Below are positions 26,130 to 38,034 of a stretch of 64,000 nt of DNA, piece by piece. A program made the translations under genes and the position numbers. Origin of the DNA: Sapria himalayana (lineage: Eukaryota > Streptophyta > Magnoliopsida > Malpighiales > Rafflesiaceae). Below the pieces are notes generated by a model, which was given only the letters and a program-made list of their open reading frames with translations, had not been told where the DNA came from and ran no database searches. Numbering within the stretch: position 1 is the stretch's first letter; every line of letters starts with the position of its first letter. The stretch is from positions 4,262,261-4,326,260 of the forward strand of contig JAREIK010001468.1 in assembly GCA_029783825.1 (NCBI GenBank), in the 5' to 3' direction.

Positions 26130-26730
26130 TTATTTTTTGTAACCCTTTCAACTCAAGTATGTCATTTGATATGGAGGAATAGAAATATGCTTAATACCTT
26201 GGATCAAGTCTACAAAACATTATTTTCTTCAAAGGGAGCAACATTGGTAAGTCCTCAAAAAATAAGTTACCAAACTATTGCACAATCAAATTTTGAGACC
26301 AAAGAATCTCATTTTCAGGCCATTCTATTGCATTATTCAAAAAAGTAAAATACAAAACTCTGCTTAAGTTTTCTATAAGACATGTCACTAAATAGTGGTA
26401 ATGAAAAATCACTTTTTAACGCACTAAGCTTTTCACCAACTTGTAATATGATTAATCCCTTGTAACAATCAAACATAACCCACAAATCTAATAAAAATAT
26501 CATTCCAGGGATTAACATATCCAAAAACTTTAAAAGTAAAAGATAGACACAAAAAGATAAATTACCAAAATAAAGTTCATAATGTTTACATATCTTACTC
26601 ACTAAAATCGAGCTATCCCATTGAGAAGCAACATAAAAAATAAAGTCAAACTTTTTGGGTTTCATATGCAATGCATTTACAAACAATCATGAAACAAAAT
26701 AATAAGAATCATTAGTGTCAAATAAAATAT
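26130..26730 (-). pseudogene. Gypsy II aspartic protease and start of RT
   Basis: A 117-codon open stretch (26333-26686) carries FVNALHMKPKKFDF, VSKICKHYELYFGNL and LWVMFDCYKGLIILQVGEK, matching the gypsy protease-to-RT linker ('D.ILGMDWL..YHA.IDC..K...F'). Just upstream, the frame reads LFDTNDSYYFVS, the protease active-site segment, with the DTG glycine changed to asparagine. Downstream a frameshifted stretch near 26170-26200 keeps the RT N-terminal 'IPPYQM' block. RT catalytic blocks do not follow: the sequence jumps to the integrase end. Confidence 0.82.
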
Positions 26731-26959
26731 ATTCTCAAGTACTTTAAATAGGGAACATTCATTCCACCTTAGCATCTAAAATTTGATCCTTCTCCATGAT
26801 AGGCAAGATGGCAAAAAATCATCCCTTAGTCATATGTGGTTTTTCCAAGTTATTTGTCAATAATAAAATACTAGAAGTAGATGGACCCAACTGGCTAGGG
26901 TGACTCAAACCTTGATGCCCTATGGCTAAAGTAAAATAAAACTTCTCATCACAAAAGTT

Positions 26960-27290
26960 ATTTCTTGTGGTCTAACTTGCTAAAAATATTGAGGGCAATC
27001 CCTTCTTATGTATCCATGCTGGACACAACCAAAATATTATATTCTACTAAAATAAGGTCAGCCCAAAAAACATTATTACCTCATGACTCAACAAACAAAC
27101 CTACCCTTGAAGTAGTCTGAATAGAAAAAAAAGATGATGGTTTCTCTTTTGATAAATAAAAAAAAAATTACTTTTTTTTGTATGATATGAACTTTTTTAT
27201 TATTATCATGGATATGTAGATTGTCATCCCTCATTTTTTCTATCAAGAGAGTACTTCCTATAAAATTATTTTACTCACAAAGATGTACAT
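26960..27290 (-). pseudogene. Gypsy II gag, degraded zinc-knuckle region
   Basis: On the minus strand near 27010-27050 the frame reads IFWLCPAWIHKKGLP. It lies where gypsy gag has its zinc knuckle ('C..C...GH....C') and keeps one cysteine and one histidine. Around it are lysine-rich remnants typical of the gag C-terminus, with several stops. Placed by order between gag and protease. Confidence 0.5.
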
Positions 27291-27720
27291 AGAAGTGGAA
27301 AGTAGGATAGGAAGCCCAGAGATGGCTTGAGGCACGGCCTACCTAAGCCATGCCTGTCTCAACAAGACACAATCTAGAACCATGACTAGACTTAGGTCGT
27401 GCTGGCCCAGGGCACGACTTGTGTCGTGTTGAGCCAAGGGGTGACAGGTCTCATGTCAGGCCAAGCATGACCTGGGTGCCTGGCCCATAGACATAGTCCA
27501 ATGGCATGGGTACCATGCCCCGTGACCTCTAACCATGTATCAGGTGTGGTTTAACCTGGTCATTTAAAAAAAATATTAAAATATTATATAACCACACCCT
27601 GCTTGGTACACATGCCAAGTTTTTTTAATTAACTCACCACATAGTTGGTTGAGCGCATGGCATAGCATGACCTAGGAGCACGTGGATGGATTGACCTTGC
27701 GTATTTGAGATACTTGATAA
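27290..27720. mobile_element. GC-richer insertion in gypsy II gag, possibly non-autonomous hAT-like
   Basis: The gag reading (28220 down to about 27720) breaks at 'caaggtcaatccatcc' and resumes degraded near 27290. The intervening 0.43 kb is richer in GC than its surroundings and full of 'ggcacg', 'gtcgtg' and 'cgtgctggccca' words, like the hAT elements at 60503-61013 and 61251. No terminal inverted repeats or TSD could be fixed. Confidence 0.35.
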
Positions 27721-28225
27721 TTTTACATGTCATATATGCTACATCCTCTAAATAAAATCGCTTCTTGATCTTTCTCATAAAGTTAGTCTAGTATCTATAT
27801 TACACAACTCTTTTTATTTTCATAAACCTTCTATGTCACCATAGAGTTGCATTATCAGTAAGATAGAAAGTAGCAGTACTTTTGTTACTTTATTGATTAG
27901 TATTATCACCTCAAAGTACCTCTTCAATTGTTATGAGTAGTTGTCTAGATCATTGACATCATGTTGTCCATTGAATATGTGTGACTTTCATACCTCAACC
28001 CTTAGTGCCTCATAAGTGGTCATAACCCGCATCGATAATATTATTTTGTAAATAGCTACCTCTTGCATTAATTCCTCCTCATGTTTGTTCACAACTTTTA
28101 CCATTGATTCAAAGCTAGCGGGCATGCCTATGATCCTCATCAAATTCTCATGTGACACTATCAGGATCAGTGAGTCTTGCATTCCCTCTTGTAACTCTTG
28201 ATATATGCACCTTAACATCCTCCAT
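27720..28225 (-). pseudogene. Gypsy II gag (retrotransposon gag domain)
   Basis: Open stretch 27988-28218 reads LQEGMQDSLILIVSHENLMR, then MPASFESMV, then MRVMTTYEALRVEV, the usual N-terminal coiled-coil part of plant chromovirus gag. Lower down, frameshifted, come HIFNGQHDVNDLDN, LKRYFEVI, ATLW (with a stop where W is expected) and KRFYLEDVAYM, matching the gag core ('F.G..D...LDNF...ME.YF', 'T.ATLWW.RR' and 'F..QFYPE.VAY'). It formed the capsid-like particle in the living element. Confidence 0.85.
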
Positions 28226-28526
28226 GGCCCATCTCTATATTTTTTTCCATATGATTCATCCCCTCCTTGGTGTCTACTATAATGACCAACAACTTGGTTA
28301 CCCGACTGGCTAAGCTATGAGAGGATCACGAGACTTGTCCTTCTTTTTCTTTCCCATAGTAGGAGGCTCATGGTCCTTTCCTCATATTTGTTCGAACACT
28401 TCTTCCACATAAGAGATTGTCATTGTTTCTATAAAGTTACTCCCCACATGAAATATGCCTTTAATATCAACTATCATTGACTTAGTCTAGCAACTAAGCT
28501 CTCGTGTGGCACTTAGACAATTCTTT

Positions 28527-28538
28527 CCTCTGATACTG
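28527..28538 (-). other. Gypsy II primer-binding site (tRNA-Met-like)
   Basis: The minus strand reads CAGTATCAGAGG, close to TGGTATCAGAGC, the plant initiator-tRNA-complementary site. It lies 5' of gag at the expected place and marks the inner edge of the 5' LTR. Confidence 0.6.
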
Positions 28539-28539
28539 C

Positions 28540-28960
28540 TAAGTCAGCCTCCAACTCACTTGGCAAATTATGCTTGGCTTAAACCCACACTTGATAAATG
28601 AAGAGAACTTAAGAGAAAACTTAAAAAAAAAAAAAGAAAACTTAAATAAATGAAATGCACTCAACTTGGTGGCTTGCAAATGTCTAAAACCTTTAAAGGT
28701 TCTTTACAAACCGAAAGGATTCTAGAGTATTCTATCATATATATATATACACACACACATTAAAGAGATCATTAGAATGATATCCCCCCTCCATGCTTTT
28801 CCTAATTAGTGTGGATTTTTCCAAAATCTTCTAGAACATTACACATTCTTCTTATAAATGGAAGACTTTCTAAGTTTCTAGAATCTTTCTATCTCCTTAT
28901 ATAGTACTCCATATGGTAAATTGTTTTTATTTGATCAAGAGAGGAGATTTCAAGAGATTG
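28540..28960 (-). mobile_element. Gypsy II 5' LTR, partial
   Basis: It follows the primer-binding site outward. The minus-strand text (gccaccaagttgagtgcatt, then T-rich tracts) resembles the LTR of gypsy III (50000-50130, with accaagttgtcattt), suggesting one family. A TA/CA microsatellite lies at 28737-28760. The outer end could not be fixed. Confidence 0.5.
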
Positions 28961-29279
28961 TGTGACATAAGGCTCATGCCTCAGATGAGATGCCATGTGA
29001 GGAGAAATATTGTTCTGAAGTTTAGGCTAATCCATTGAGAACTTATGAACATTTACAAATACTTTGAAATAAATAATTTGTTATTATGAGATCTTATGAA
29101 ATTTATTTAATGCTAGGCTTCACAAGCTTGCTAGGTATATGTTCTATAATAAAAAAATCTTTCCTCATATTTAAGTCATGGCTTAACATAAGTATAATAT
29201 ATGAACATTAGAATTGAATTTCACTCAAACATAATCAATATTTTGATAATAAAACCATGTGGAGCAAGTAATTTTTATT

Positions 29280-32200
29280 TGTTAATAGAGAAGTGATTAG
29301 TTAAGGTTGGAATGTGGTTAGGCGTTGTTGGTCGACCCATATTTTCAAAATTTATTTATTACCCGACTAGGCCACCTATGGTCCAGACACAAATCCACAC
29401 CCGAGCACATCGATCCTCACCCAAATTCATACCAAGGTCCAAGGGTTCCATTCATCGGGCCTATCTAGGCTAAGTGGTTACTCAACCCATTTCGCCACAT
29501 TTAGTGACGAGAAGATGCCTTATGGATGGCATCAACATGATTCTCTTACATTTTGGGTATTCAACTACTTAGGAGAATGCATATGTGATCACAGAAAAAG
29601 TATTGATAGCATAACTTACTTGAGAGCATGCTTAAGAGGAAGGATGGCTTAGCATAATGATATATGTTCTATTAAAAGAAATTTTCATCTACAATAGGAA
29701 TATAATATTTGGCTATGAGAAGTAACCTCATACCCTTATCCGATAAACAAAAGCATGAATTTGACTCTTGATTTTTTCATTTGTTAGTAAGGCTTTTGGT
29801 TACTTCTAATTATAAAATCAATCACTTATTTTCGTATAATAAGTACTTATTAAAATAAAGCTACTCTAGTATTTATAATGCTTGCTCTGATTTTTTTTTT
29901 AATTTCTTATTGTCACACAATAAATTTAAAATCATAGATAAAATTCTAGATGTTCTCACACTTTCTTTTTGCTTTTGAAACTAGAGAACCAATAGTTAAT
30001 TTCTAATGATAGAGAAGTTAAAAGAATCAAAGATGACCATTTGACCTATTCCACCAAGTATTGGATCCATTAATTTCAAAACATTAGATCATCAAAATAT
30101 ATGGGTCTCGATTTGATCCTTTAACTTTGAATTTCTAATGATTGTTTAATATCATATGATTTTTCCTATTGAGTTTATCTTATTATAAATTAAAAGTATA
30201 GACTAGCTAGGCTAATCAATCACACTATTTGATGTTTAAGTCTACAAGAGATAAAAGTTGGGAAATGTTTCTAAAGAGTAAATGAGAAAATCTTTCATAC
30301 CTATCTTTTGATAATGAGTTTTTTTACAAGAAACAATCGTTTGATGGTGAGTTTTCTCACAAGAAAACAACCTTTTGATTATGACTTAGTAGGAAACCAT
30401 CCAGTCTCCATTATACCCCTTGGTTTCTTCTAACTATAAAATCAATCATCTATTTTGATATTATAAGCACCCATTAAAATAGAGTAGTTATGACATTTAT
30501 AATGCTTTATTGACTTATTTTTTTAATTTCTAACTTCTAAACAAAAATTTATTATCTTATATATTATTCAATATGTTCTTGTGACAAATTTACTTTTACT
30601 TATAAATTGAAAGATCAACAGTTAATATATATTGATGTGGAAAAAGATTGAATCGTAGATGACCATTTATTCTTGTATTTGTTGTACAAAGCTTATGGGG
30701 TTTGCTAAGATGCTGTTTGCTCTAATTTTTAAATTAATTTTTCTTATTTTTTTTCTCAATTAATTTTAGTTTTATTACTTTATATAAGAAGTTTATAAAC
30801 TCCTTAGTTTTAGTCTAGTTTGAAGAAATGTCAAAAGTTATCCAATTTGGTTTGCTTTTAGTCATTTTTAATTTCTTTGTCAAAAAAAGATTTAATAAAT
30901 GTTTTATTTTTTTAATCAAATTCCAAAAATGTTTGAAAAAAATAAAAATATACTTTAGGGCACAATTTGAAAATGTTTATATCTTTCAAAATATTGTGAG
31001 GTTTTTCAAAATATTTCAAATGTATAAAATGTATTACTTACTGAAACAAATAGATAATTTTTTTGTGAAAATTAAATTTATCAATTAATTTAATTTAAAT
31101 ACTAAAATTAAATCTATTAATTAATTTAAATACAAAATTACACAGTTGAACATAAATATGCATGTTTTAATCTTTGCATGCCTAGTCTTTCGAACTTATT
31201 TAGTTATATTGAATTTTATTTTCCATAAATATAGTATTAGATTTTTTTAACATCCTAGAATAATTATTATATTCAAAGTTTTTTTTTGTGTTGATCATAT
31301 GATAAAATTTGTCATATGATGTGGATGAATTTAAAATTTATCATTGGCTTGGGTTGACTATTTTTTGATACTTCACTAGTAGAAGTATTTCTCATGTAAT
31401 CCTAAATTGACCATCGCATCGTGATCTTGCTTGGGAGCATGCTTAGGAAGAAAGATGATATGACTTGAATATAGAACTACCATCAAAAGAGGTTTTTTTT
31501 TATCACCTTTAAAAGTAGTCCTCTTCTACTAAGATTGAAAATGGTATTAGCATTGCATGACTAGCATCATACAAAGACATGGGCTATAAAGATATGAACC
31601 CATTGGCCATGCCATGTATAATGGGATGCCAACCCGTCACACATGACCTAGCCCTGACATGATCCAACATTGGGTCATTTTTAATTATGTCCATGAATCT
31701 GAAGTGTAATACATCAAGTGTGGGTTGATGCCACTTCGAGCATGACTCCTCTACTAGTGGAACACAAGCAAAGTTTGACCCTAGGCAGGTTGACCCATTG
31801 AGTATTCAGGTCATATTCTGTTGCATGCTCAAGCAACAAGTGGGCCAACCCCCAAGCCATGCAAGGTCCATCGAGTTGTGGATGCCCATGTCGGCTCCAA
31901 GTCTAGTTTTTTCTAGGTCATGCCATGGTTTGGGTTTGACTACATAACATGTGTGCTACCTTAAGTTTTTTATGGGAATGGAAGGCTAGACTCAACCTGT
32001 ACTAAATGGATCACTCTTGGAAAAAAAAATTGAAAGGATGAGCTGTAAAGTGTTTGTCATATTTGATAATGGATCACTATGGTCCAAACATACAGCATCA
32101 CACTTAAGCACATCTATCCTTGCCTAAACCTACTACAAGACTGTAGGTCATCAGACTAAACCTAACAAAGGGGCAACCGATCTATTTTGCTTCCTTTAGT

Positions 32201-33800
32201 GATGAGAATATACATTATGACATATTTGATAAGCATTATTCTAATTATTAAGATGAATTTTTAGATTCATTATGTGCTTGAACCACCTACTTTTTGGATA
32301 TTCTACTACTAGTAGCATTACTTATGTAATTATAAAGTAGTTATTGACAACATCATTTTACTTAGGATCATTTTTGGGGAGAATTATGCCATAACATATG
32401 GATATAGGTTATGTCAAAACAAATTTTTTCTTCCAAGGGAGGATGATATTCTTTTTTAATAATTAACCTCACATCCTTATTCTAGAAATACAACCATTAA
32501 ACTTAATCTCGACTTTTTTATTTTTTTTTTAAAATTTTTTGGTTACTTTTAATTTTAAAAGTAATCACTTATTTTTGTATAATAAGCAGTCATTAAAATA
32601 AAGCAACTTTGGCATTTGTAAAGTTTGCTTTTATTTTTTTCAATTTCTCATTGTTACCCCAAAAATTTAAAATCATAGATAATATTAGAGCTATTTTTCT
32701 CTCATTATATTTCTACTCTTGAAACTATGGGACTAATAGTTAACTTGCAATGATAAGGAAGAATAAAGAACCGTGAGTGTTCATTTGATATGTTCCACCA
32801 ATTATTGGAATCAACTAATTTCAAATATTTTTTCAACAAAATCTCAAGACCTTGAATAGATCATTTAACTATGAATTTCTAAGGAGTTTTTAATATCATC
32901 TAAAATTTTTTATTAAATTTATATTCTTCCCAGCTAAGAAGTGTGGACCAACTAAACTATCCAAGCACCCTATTTGATGTTACATCTGTAAAAGAGCGAA
33001 GTTAGGTAGAGTTTATTTTAAGTAAATAAGCAAATCTCACATAGCTATCCTTCTGATAACTAGACTTCTTACAAGCAAACAAGCTTTTGAATATGAGTTA
33101 GTAAGAAACCAACTAGTCTCCAATATAGCTCTTGGTTACTTCCAACTATAAGAAATCATCCATTTGAAAAAATAATAACTCGCTAAAATTGAGTAGCTCT
33201 CAAATTTATAATATGTGCTATATTTGTTTTTTTTTTTCAATTTCCCACTACCAAACAAGATTTTAGTATCTACTATATTATTCAATATATATGTTCTTCT
33301 CATAAATTCTGTTTACTTACAAATTGGAGGATCAATAATAAATTTATATTGATATGGAAGAAGATTGAACTGTAAATGATCATTTCATCTTGTATCTTTT
33401 AGTACAAAGTTTATGGGATTTGAAAATGGTTGGGTTTCTCTGATTATTCAATTATAATTTTTTCTTCAATTATATTTTTTTTCTTCAATTATTTCTTATT
33501 TTTATCAAAATTTTTAGTTTTAGTCTATTTTGAAGAAATGTTTGAAAATATTTTGGTTTACATTTTGAATGTTTATTATTTTTAAACTTAAATCAAAAGT
33601 CATCAAATATGGTTCGCTTCGAGTCAATTTTAATTTCTTCATCAAAATAAAATTTAAATAATGTTTTTATTTTTTAAATAAAATTATAAATATGTTTCAA
33701 AAATAAAATATATTTTTTATGGCACAATTTGAATTTATTTATATTAGTCAAATCTTACGAGATTTTTCAAATATATATCAAATGTATCAAATTATTTCTT
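29280..33800. repeat. Higher-order array of about 0.6-kb non-coding units
   Basis: Four diverged copies of one unit start near 29790, 30418, 32535 and 33128. Each carries, in order, a 'ggttacttctaattataaaa'-type start, a 'aataagcacccattaaaata'-type landmark, a 'catttataatgc' block and a block near 'gatgaccattt'. The first two plus 5' flanking DNA form one larger block (29280-31070) and the last two with related flank form another (32030-33800). A partial third flank copy is at 31360-31520. No coding frame. The larger block was duplicated after the unit was. Confidence 0.7.
31545..32035. other. GC-richer block between array halves
   Basis: About 0.5 kb, richer in GC than its flanks, with words such as 'gggccaaccccca' and 'ccatgccatg'. 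It recalls the GC-rich segments at 27290 and 46640 and may be an insertion, but no ends or target duplication are visible. No gene seen. Confidence 0.35.
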
Positions 33801-34069
33801 GTTAATACTAATACATTTTTTGAGATATATTTATTAATCAAATTGCTCATGAAACATAATTATTTGCAATGTTAATATTTTTGTGAAAAAAAATTAGTTT
33901 ATGCTTTGTCTTTTGAGAAAGATATAAATATAAATTTTAAAATATATTTGTTATTATTAATCCTACAGAGCATAGATTAATTGGCTCGTAGCAACATAAG
34001 TAACATGTAAATTTGATATTTTCATTCTAATTTCTCTACCACTAATTAAAGACAACTTTACCAGTTGGA

Positions 34070-34215
34070 AAAAAGCTATTCTCATTGCTTTATCTTTTAA
34101 AAAAATTTAGTTCCATGAATGGTTTGAATACCAACAAGAAAATGCCAATCAAATTTTTTATGCTTGGCTGGAAGCAATAATATTCTAATTTCATGAATTT
34201 TGAATTCTATTTTTG
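34070..34215 (-). mobile_element. Small copia gag-region fragment, related to duplicon A
   Basis: The stretch 'ttccatgaatggtttgaata' to 'tttcatgaattttgaattct' aligns with 7020-7142 and 15360-15485. It is the same antisense copia DNA as in the duplicons, here a short piece next to an unrelated sense copia. Confidence 0.5.
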
Positions 34216-34259
34216 AGGACATATCAACTATCTAATATTTTTTTTAAGTCTGCCCATGA

Positions 34260-34440
34260 AATATGATTTGATCTCAAGGATCAATTTCAAGGAAGAAATG
34301 GTCCTATAATTTTAATGTATTCAAAAAATGATGAACCATTTTTAAGATTGGAGTTAGTTAATGTCTATTTTACTAAACTCAAATCCATATGGGGAAAATT
34401 GTGTAATTACAAATCAAATTATTTTTGTGGTAAGTGTGTG
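34260..34440 (+). pseudogene. Copia F gag fragment
   Basis: The frame reads DLKDQFQGRNGPII, then VNVYFTKLKSIWGKLCNY, matching plant copia gag ('W.DL..RF...NGPR...L' and 'SV..YFTKLK.LWDEL..Y'). The N-terminal part and zinc knuckle are not clear. The fragment ends in a run of stops. Confidence 0.75.
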
Positions 34441-35015
34441 TGAGTTGTTAAGTAGTTAAATTGTTATAATCAAATGAGTATTTTATATCATTTCTCATGA
34501 AATAACATGACTATTATTCTCAAATTCAGAGACTTCTCTTTATATAGCAGATGTGTCCTATAAACAAAGCCTTTTCCCTTATTTCTCAAGAATAGTATCA
34601 AAGAGAAATTGTCACAAATCTTAATCCCTATGATTGTAACACATTCAATTTCACCATAAAGAATAACTCACATGAAAATTATAATGAGAGAGGAAACACT
34701 AATTCAAATTAGAAAAAAAAGATTCATATCAAATTATAATGAAAATTATAATGAAAAACCATGTTGCATATATTGTCAGCATCATGGACATGCTATTGAG
34801 ATTATTATAAGATCCATGACTATCCACTAGATTATCAACCATGAAAACTAATGTTCACATGTTAAAGAAATTATCTTGCAATTCACATCTCCTAAAGGTA
34901 ACATCAAAGACATTGTTTAGAATCATTGCATTGATCATTATCAACAACTAATGTTCATGCTAATCACTCACTTTTGTAAGTTGTCTCTTCTCATGTGGTT
35001 GTTTTTATGTTGTTG

Positions 35016-35300
35016 ATTCATGGGCTACTAGACACAGTTCTTCAAATGCAAAACATTTGAGAACATTCAATATTCTAGCTTCACTTTACCAAACCACATG
35101 CATATTGCTATTGCCTTCTTTGGTAATATCAAAATGTCTTATAACCTTATTCTTGGAGATATACTACATGTTCCTCAATTTAGATTATACTTTTTATCTG
35201 TTAGTGTTCTTACAAGAGGATCACAACTCATAATTATCTTGGAAAGGGTAACAAGCATGAAGGCTTGTATGTTATTGATGTTGCTTACATGAAATCATGC
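35016..35300 (+). pseudogene. Copia F protease region
   Basis: VDSWATRHSSSNAKH holds the altered active site (DSGAT read as DSWAT, so the catalytic-loop glycine is lost). After a frameshift, HIAIAFFGNIKMSYNLIL, then VPQFRLYFLSV, match the protease-to-pre-integrase segment ('I...G.I.L...L.L..VLYVP.F..NLLSV'). Confidence 0.78.
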
Positions 35301-35409
35301 TCTATCAGTTATAGTCTCCAACAATATCCGATCTCACCCAAGATTGATCACTATAAGTTCCATACAAATAGTTAAACTATAAAATATTTTATAGTCTCCA
35401 ACAATGGCA

Positions 35410-36115
35410 TAGCTGAAGGCACTTTGGATTTGGTTCATTGTGGCGTTGGGGGGTCTTTATCATGTTTAATTTAAATCAATGTATATAAATTTTCTTAGCC
35501 TGATGGATGATTACACTTATGTGGGGGCTTTTTTTTTGCCTAACCAAATATTTGATGTGATCAGTGTCATACAAAAAAATTTAAATATCATTGAAACTCA
35601 ATTTAATGAAAAAATTAAGATTTCAGATTCCATAATTCTCTTGAACTTTGTTCCACTGTGTTCTTCATTAATAAGGGAGATTCAATTTTGTTGTTTTGGA
35701 AGGTCACTACAAAATTTTGTAGTAGAACACAAATATCAACACATGCTAAATGAGACTCGAGCTTTATATTTTCAATCCATAATTCCAATTGATTTTTAGA
35801 ATAATTGCTTTCTCACTATCACTTGACACCATCATTATTAATCAAATATTCTTTGCATTATGAATTTGTATACCTATTTGTTGTTGATGACTCTTATTTT
35901 AGAGCATTTTTCTACTTATATTTTTGTATCCACTCATATGGTTCACAATACAAAATTCCAACCTAGAGCTCATATGTGTGTTTTTCTTGATTATCATTCC
36001 TAGATTAAAGGATATAAACTTGATGGAATCCATACAAAATAAAAATTTGTCTTTGGAGATACCTTCTTTGAAGATATATTTCTTTTTTTATCTTAATCTC
36101 TTTCTAAAAATCTAA
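35410..36115 (+). pseudogene. Copia F integrase
   Basis: Starts with LDLVHCGVGG (family 'DLVH.DVWGP'; the catalytic aspartate is glycine). Then come DDYTYVGAFFLPNQ, NIIETQFNEKIK, LNFVPLCSSL, VVEHKYQHMLNETRALYFQS and, frameshifted, PRAHMCVFLDY and IKGYKLDGI. All are core and C-terminal integrase blocks in the right order. The longest open frame is 106 codons (35479-35799). Inactive. Confidence 0.85.
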
Positions 36116-36531
36116 TTGATCAGCTTTTCTAATTTAGTCCTACTAAATTCAACTCTTAATATTAAGTCATTCTAATTCTCTCTTTTTGCTCTTTCTACTA
36201 TTCCTAAAGATATACATGAGACTGCCAACCCAACAGAGAATATTTTAGTCAACTCATTATTTGATAATTCTAAAGTTTCAATAGCACCAAACCAATAACT
36301 AGAAAATCTGCCAAACATACTAAGCATCCATCATATCTATGAGAAATTTATTATGATATGATCTCTCACAAAATTTTACTATGATTATTATATATCTTAC
36401 AACTCTTTATCAAATTCTCAAATAATATTTGTTTTGACTCTCTTCTCAAATTGAATCTAGTTTTTATCAATATACAAGTATTAGTTGCACCTAGTATACA
36501 AGACTTTCACTTTAATGTGATCAGATGTAAT

Positions 36532-36691
36532 GCCTAGTATACTTCTCAACTTGTGAGGTTCATATCTTAATAGCCTCACTCCTAAAAGTTGAAGAATTTA
36601 TCTCTAATGAGTATTGAACCCGAGACTAATCACCCTTGTATGAGGGTACATGTACATACTATAACATCAAGACATCACTTCCAACATATGC
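36532..36691 (-). mobile_element. SINE-like tRNA-derived unit with 7-bp flanking repeat
   Basis: A 160-bp insert in copia F, flanked by 'atgtaat' at 36525-36531 and 36692-36698. On the minus strand it begins near gatgtcttgatgttatag and carries a B-box-like GGGTTCAATACTC about 50 bases on, the layout of a Pol III promoter. It shares a 5' region with 52222-52385. No A/T tail is obvious at the 3' end, and the A box is weak. Confidence 0.45.
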
Positions 36692-36799
36692 ATGTAATAT
36701 AAAGACTTCCCTGGTGATGAGTTTCAAATTTTCCAAAAAAATATAAAAATTTCAGTAATTGTGTTATGCCATGCAAACTAAATTAGCATCTACGGATAA

Positions 36800-37160
36800 A
36801 AAGGGGAAAGTGAATCCCAAGGGTAAGAAACTAGTTTATTGACTCCATAAGTTCATCTATGGTTTAAAATAAGTTTCCAGAAAATAATATTCAAAATTTT
36901 TACAAACTTTAGTTGATGTTGACTTTCATCAATCAAACTTTGATTGTTTTTTCACAGAAGGTAGTCATTTTTCATTTTATTGCTTTACTTGTTTATGTCA
37001 ATGAGATCATCATTATCGAAGTAATTGATTGTTTAAGTAATTGATTCTTTAAAAAGCTTTCTTCATAGTCTTTTTAAACTAGAGATTTAAAGTCCCTAAA
37101 ATACATTCTTAGACTCAAGATTATCAAGTATAGTTAAAGAATAATTCTTTCTAGCAACAA
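36800..37160 (+). pseudogene. Copia F reverse transcriptase, internally deleted
   Basis: KKLVY, LHKFIYGLK and HQSNFDCFFTEGSHFSF match the copia RT stretch 'N.VC.L.KS.YGLKQA...W' and 'F.QS..D.SLFT'. The catalytic segment reads LVYVNEIII near 36990-37010, where the family has YVDD: both aspartates are replaced. The N-terminal RT blocks (the 'YKARLVAKG' region) are missing. Confidence 0.8.
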
Positions 37161-37179
37161 TATACTCTTCAATTGCTTC

Positions 37180-37990
37180 AAGATACAAATTATTTCATTT
37201 GCAAACTTGCCAACTTGTCTATGGACCCTAAATTTTATTTAAGCATTGATAACGATGAATCATCAATTAGTATATATCTCAATTTAGACATCTCATTAGC
37301 CACCTACTTTACATGACCTTATCCATGCATGATATTACCTTTGTTATCCTTAAATTAAACTAATTTTTAGCAAAGTTTGGAATGCCTAATCTCAAGGTTT
37401 CCTATCATGTTCTATGATATTTAAGGTCTCGACGTCTCTTCTTGGACAAGTGTTGTTTTTGCCTTCCTCTTCTTTCTTCAAAATTCACATCTTTAGAGAT
37501 GCAACCATTTCCTCTCCTAGTTTAAAAGCTTTTTTTTTTATTTAGATTAGGTCACTTTATCAAATTCCAAAAAATTTATAATAAGTTTTTACATTTTTTT
37601 GGAGAATGTTTAGTTTCATGGAAATCCATTAAGTAATCTTCTATTTCCAAATCCTCAACTAAGGCAAAATACAAATCTTTAGTTATCTTCACTATTGAGT
37701 TAAAATGGGTATGTCAATTATTAAATAATTTTCAAATTCATATTTTTTCTTCTATTCTTCTCTTGTGTGATAATTAAGTTGAAGTTCATATAGTAATAAA
37801 TCTAATTTTTCATGAAAAAAAACCAAACACGTTGAAGTTGATTACAAGTTTATATGATATAAAGTTGTTGATGGTTATATCATGTGAAAACCCATTTGCT
37901 CTCGACATCATCTAGTTGACATTTTAACAAAAAACTTATTCTCTACCTTGTGGCCTTCTCATATTTCCAAAATGTCGATAAAAGATATTT
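37180..37990 (+). pseudogene. Copia F RNase H and pol C-terminus
   Basis: After frameshifts, QVLFLPSSSF and FRDA (RNase H 'GL.F..SS...L....DAD'), then KTKHVEVDYKFI, HHLVDILTKNL and SKMSIKDIFNIAL ('TKHIEID.H..R', 'QLADI.TK.L' and '..KLG..D'). These close copia pol. A degraded second copy of the last 60 bases appears at 38145-38180. Confidence 0.8.
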
Positions 37991-38034
37991 TCAATATAGC
38001 ATTGACTTTGAGGCAGAGTTTTTTTTTTCATTTT

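Larger units (their letters stand above)
34255..38030 (+). mobile_element. Ty1/copia element F, decayed, gag to RNase H
   Basis: Sense-strand order: gag core (34260-34440), protease (35016-35300), integrase (35410-36115), linker and RT (36240-37160), RNase H and pol end (37180-37990), then 'gaggcagag' followed by poly-T at 38012 where a polypurine tract would sit. LTR ends were not identified. Many frameshifts and in-frame stops. Part of RT is deleted, and a 160-bp SINE-like unit lies within the pre-RT linker. The neighbouring element to the right is a different copia on the other strand. Confidence 0.85.

Noticed and set aside
30828..31088. 86-codon Lys/Phe-rich frame
   Set aside because: Composition is that of A/T runs and the related array copy near 33570-33800 does not keep the frame.
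35098..35292. Possible stand-alone small gene
   Set aside because: Residues such as VPQFRLYFLSV place it in the copia F protease region.
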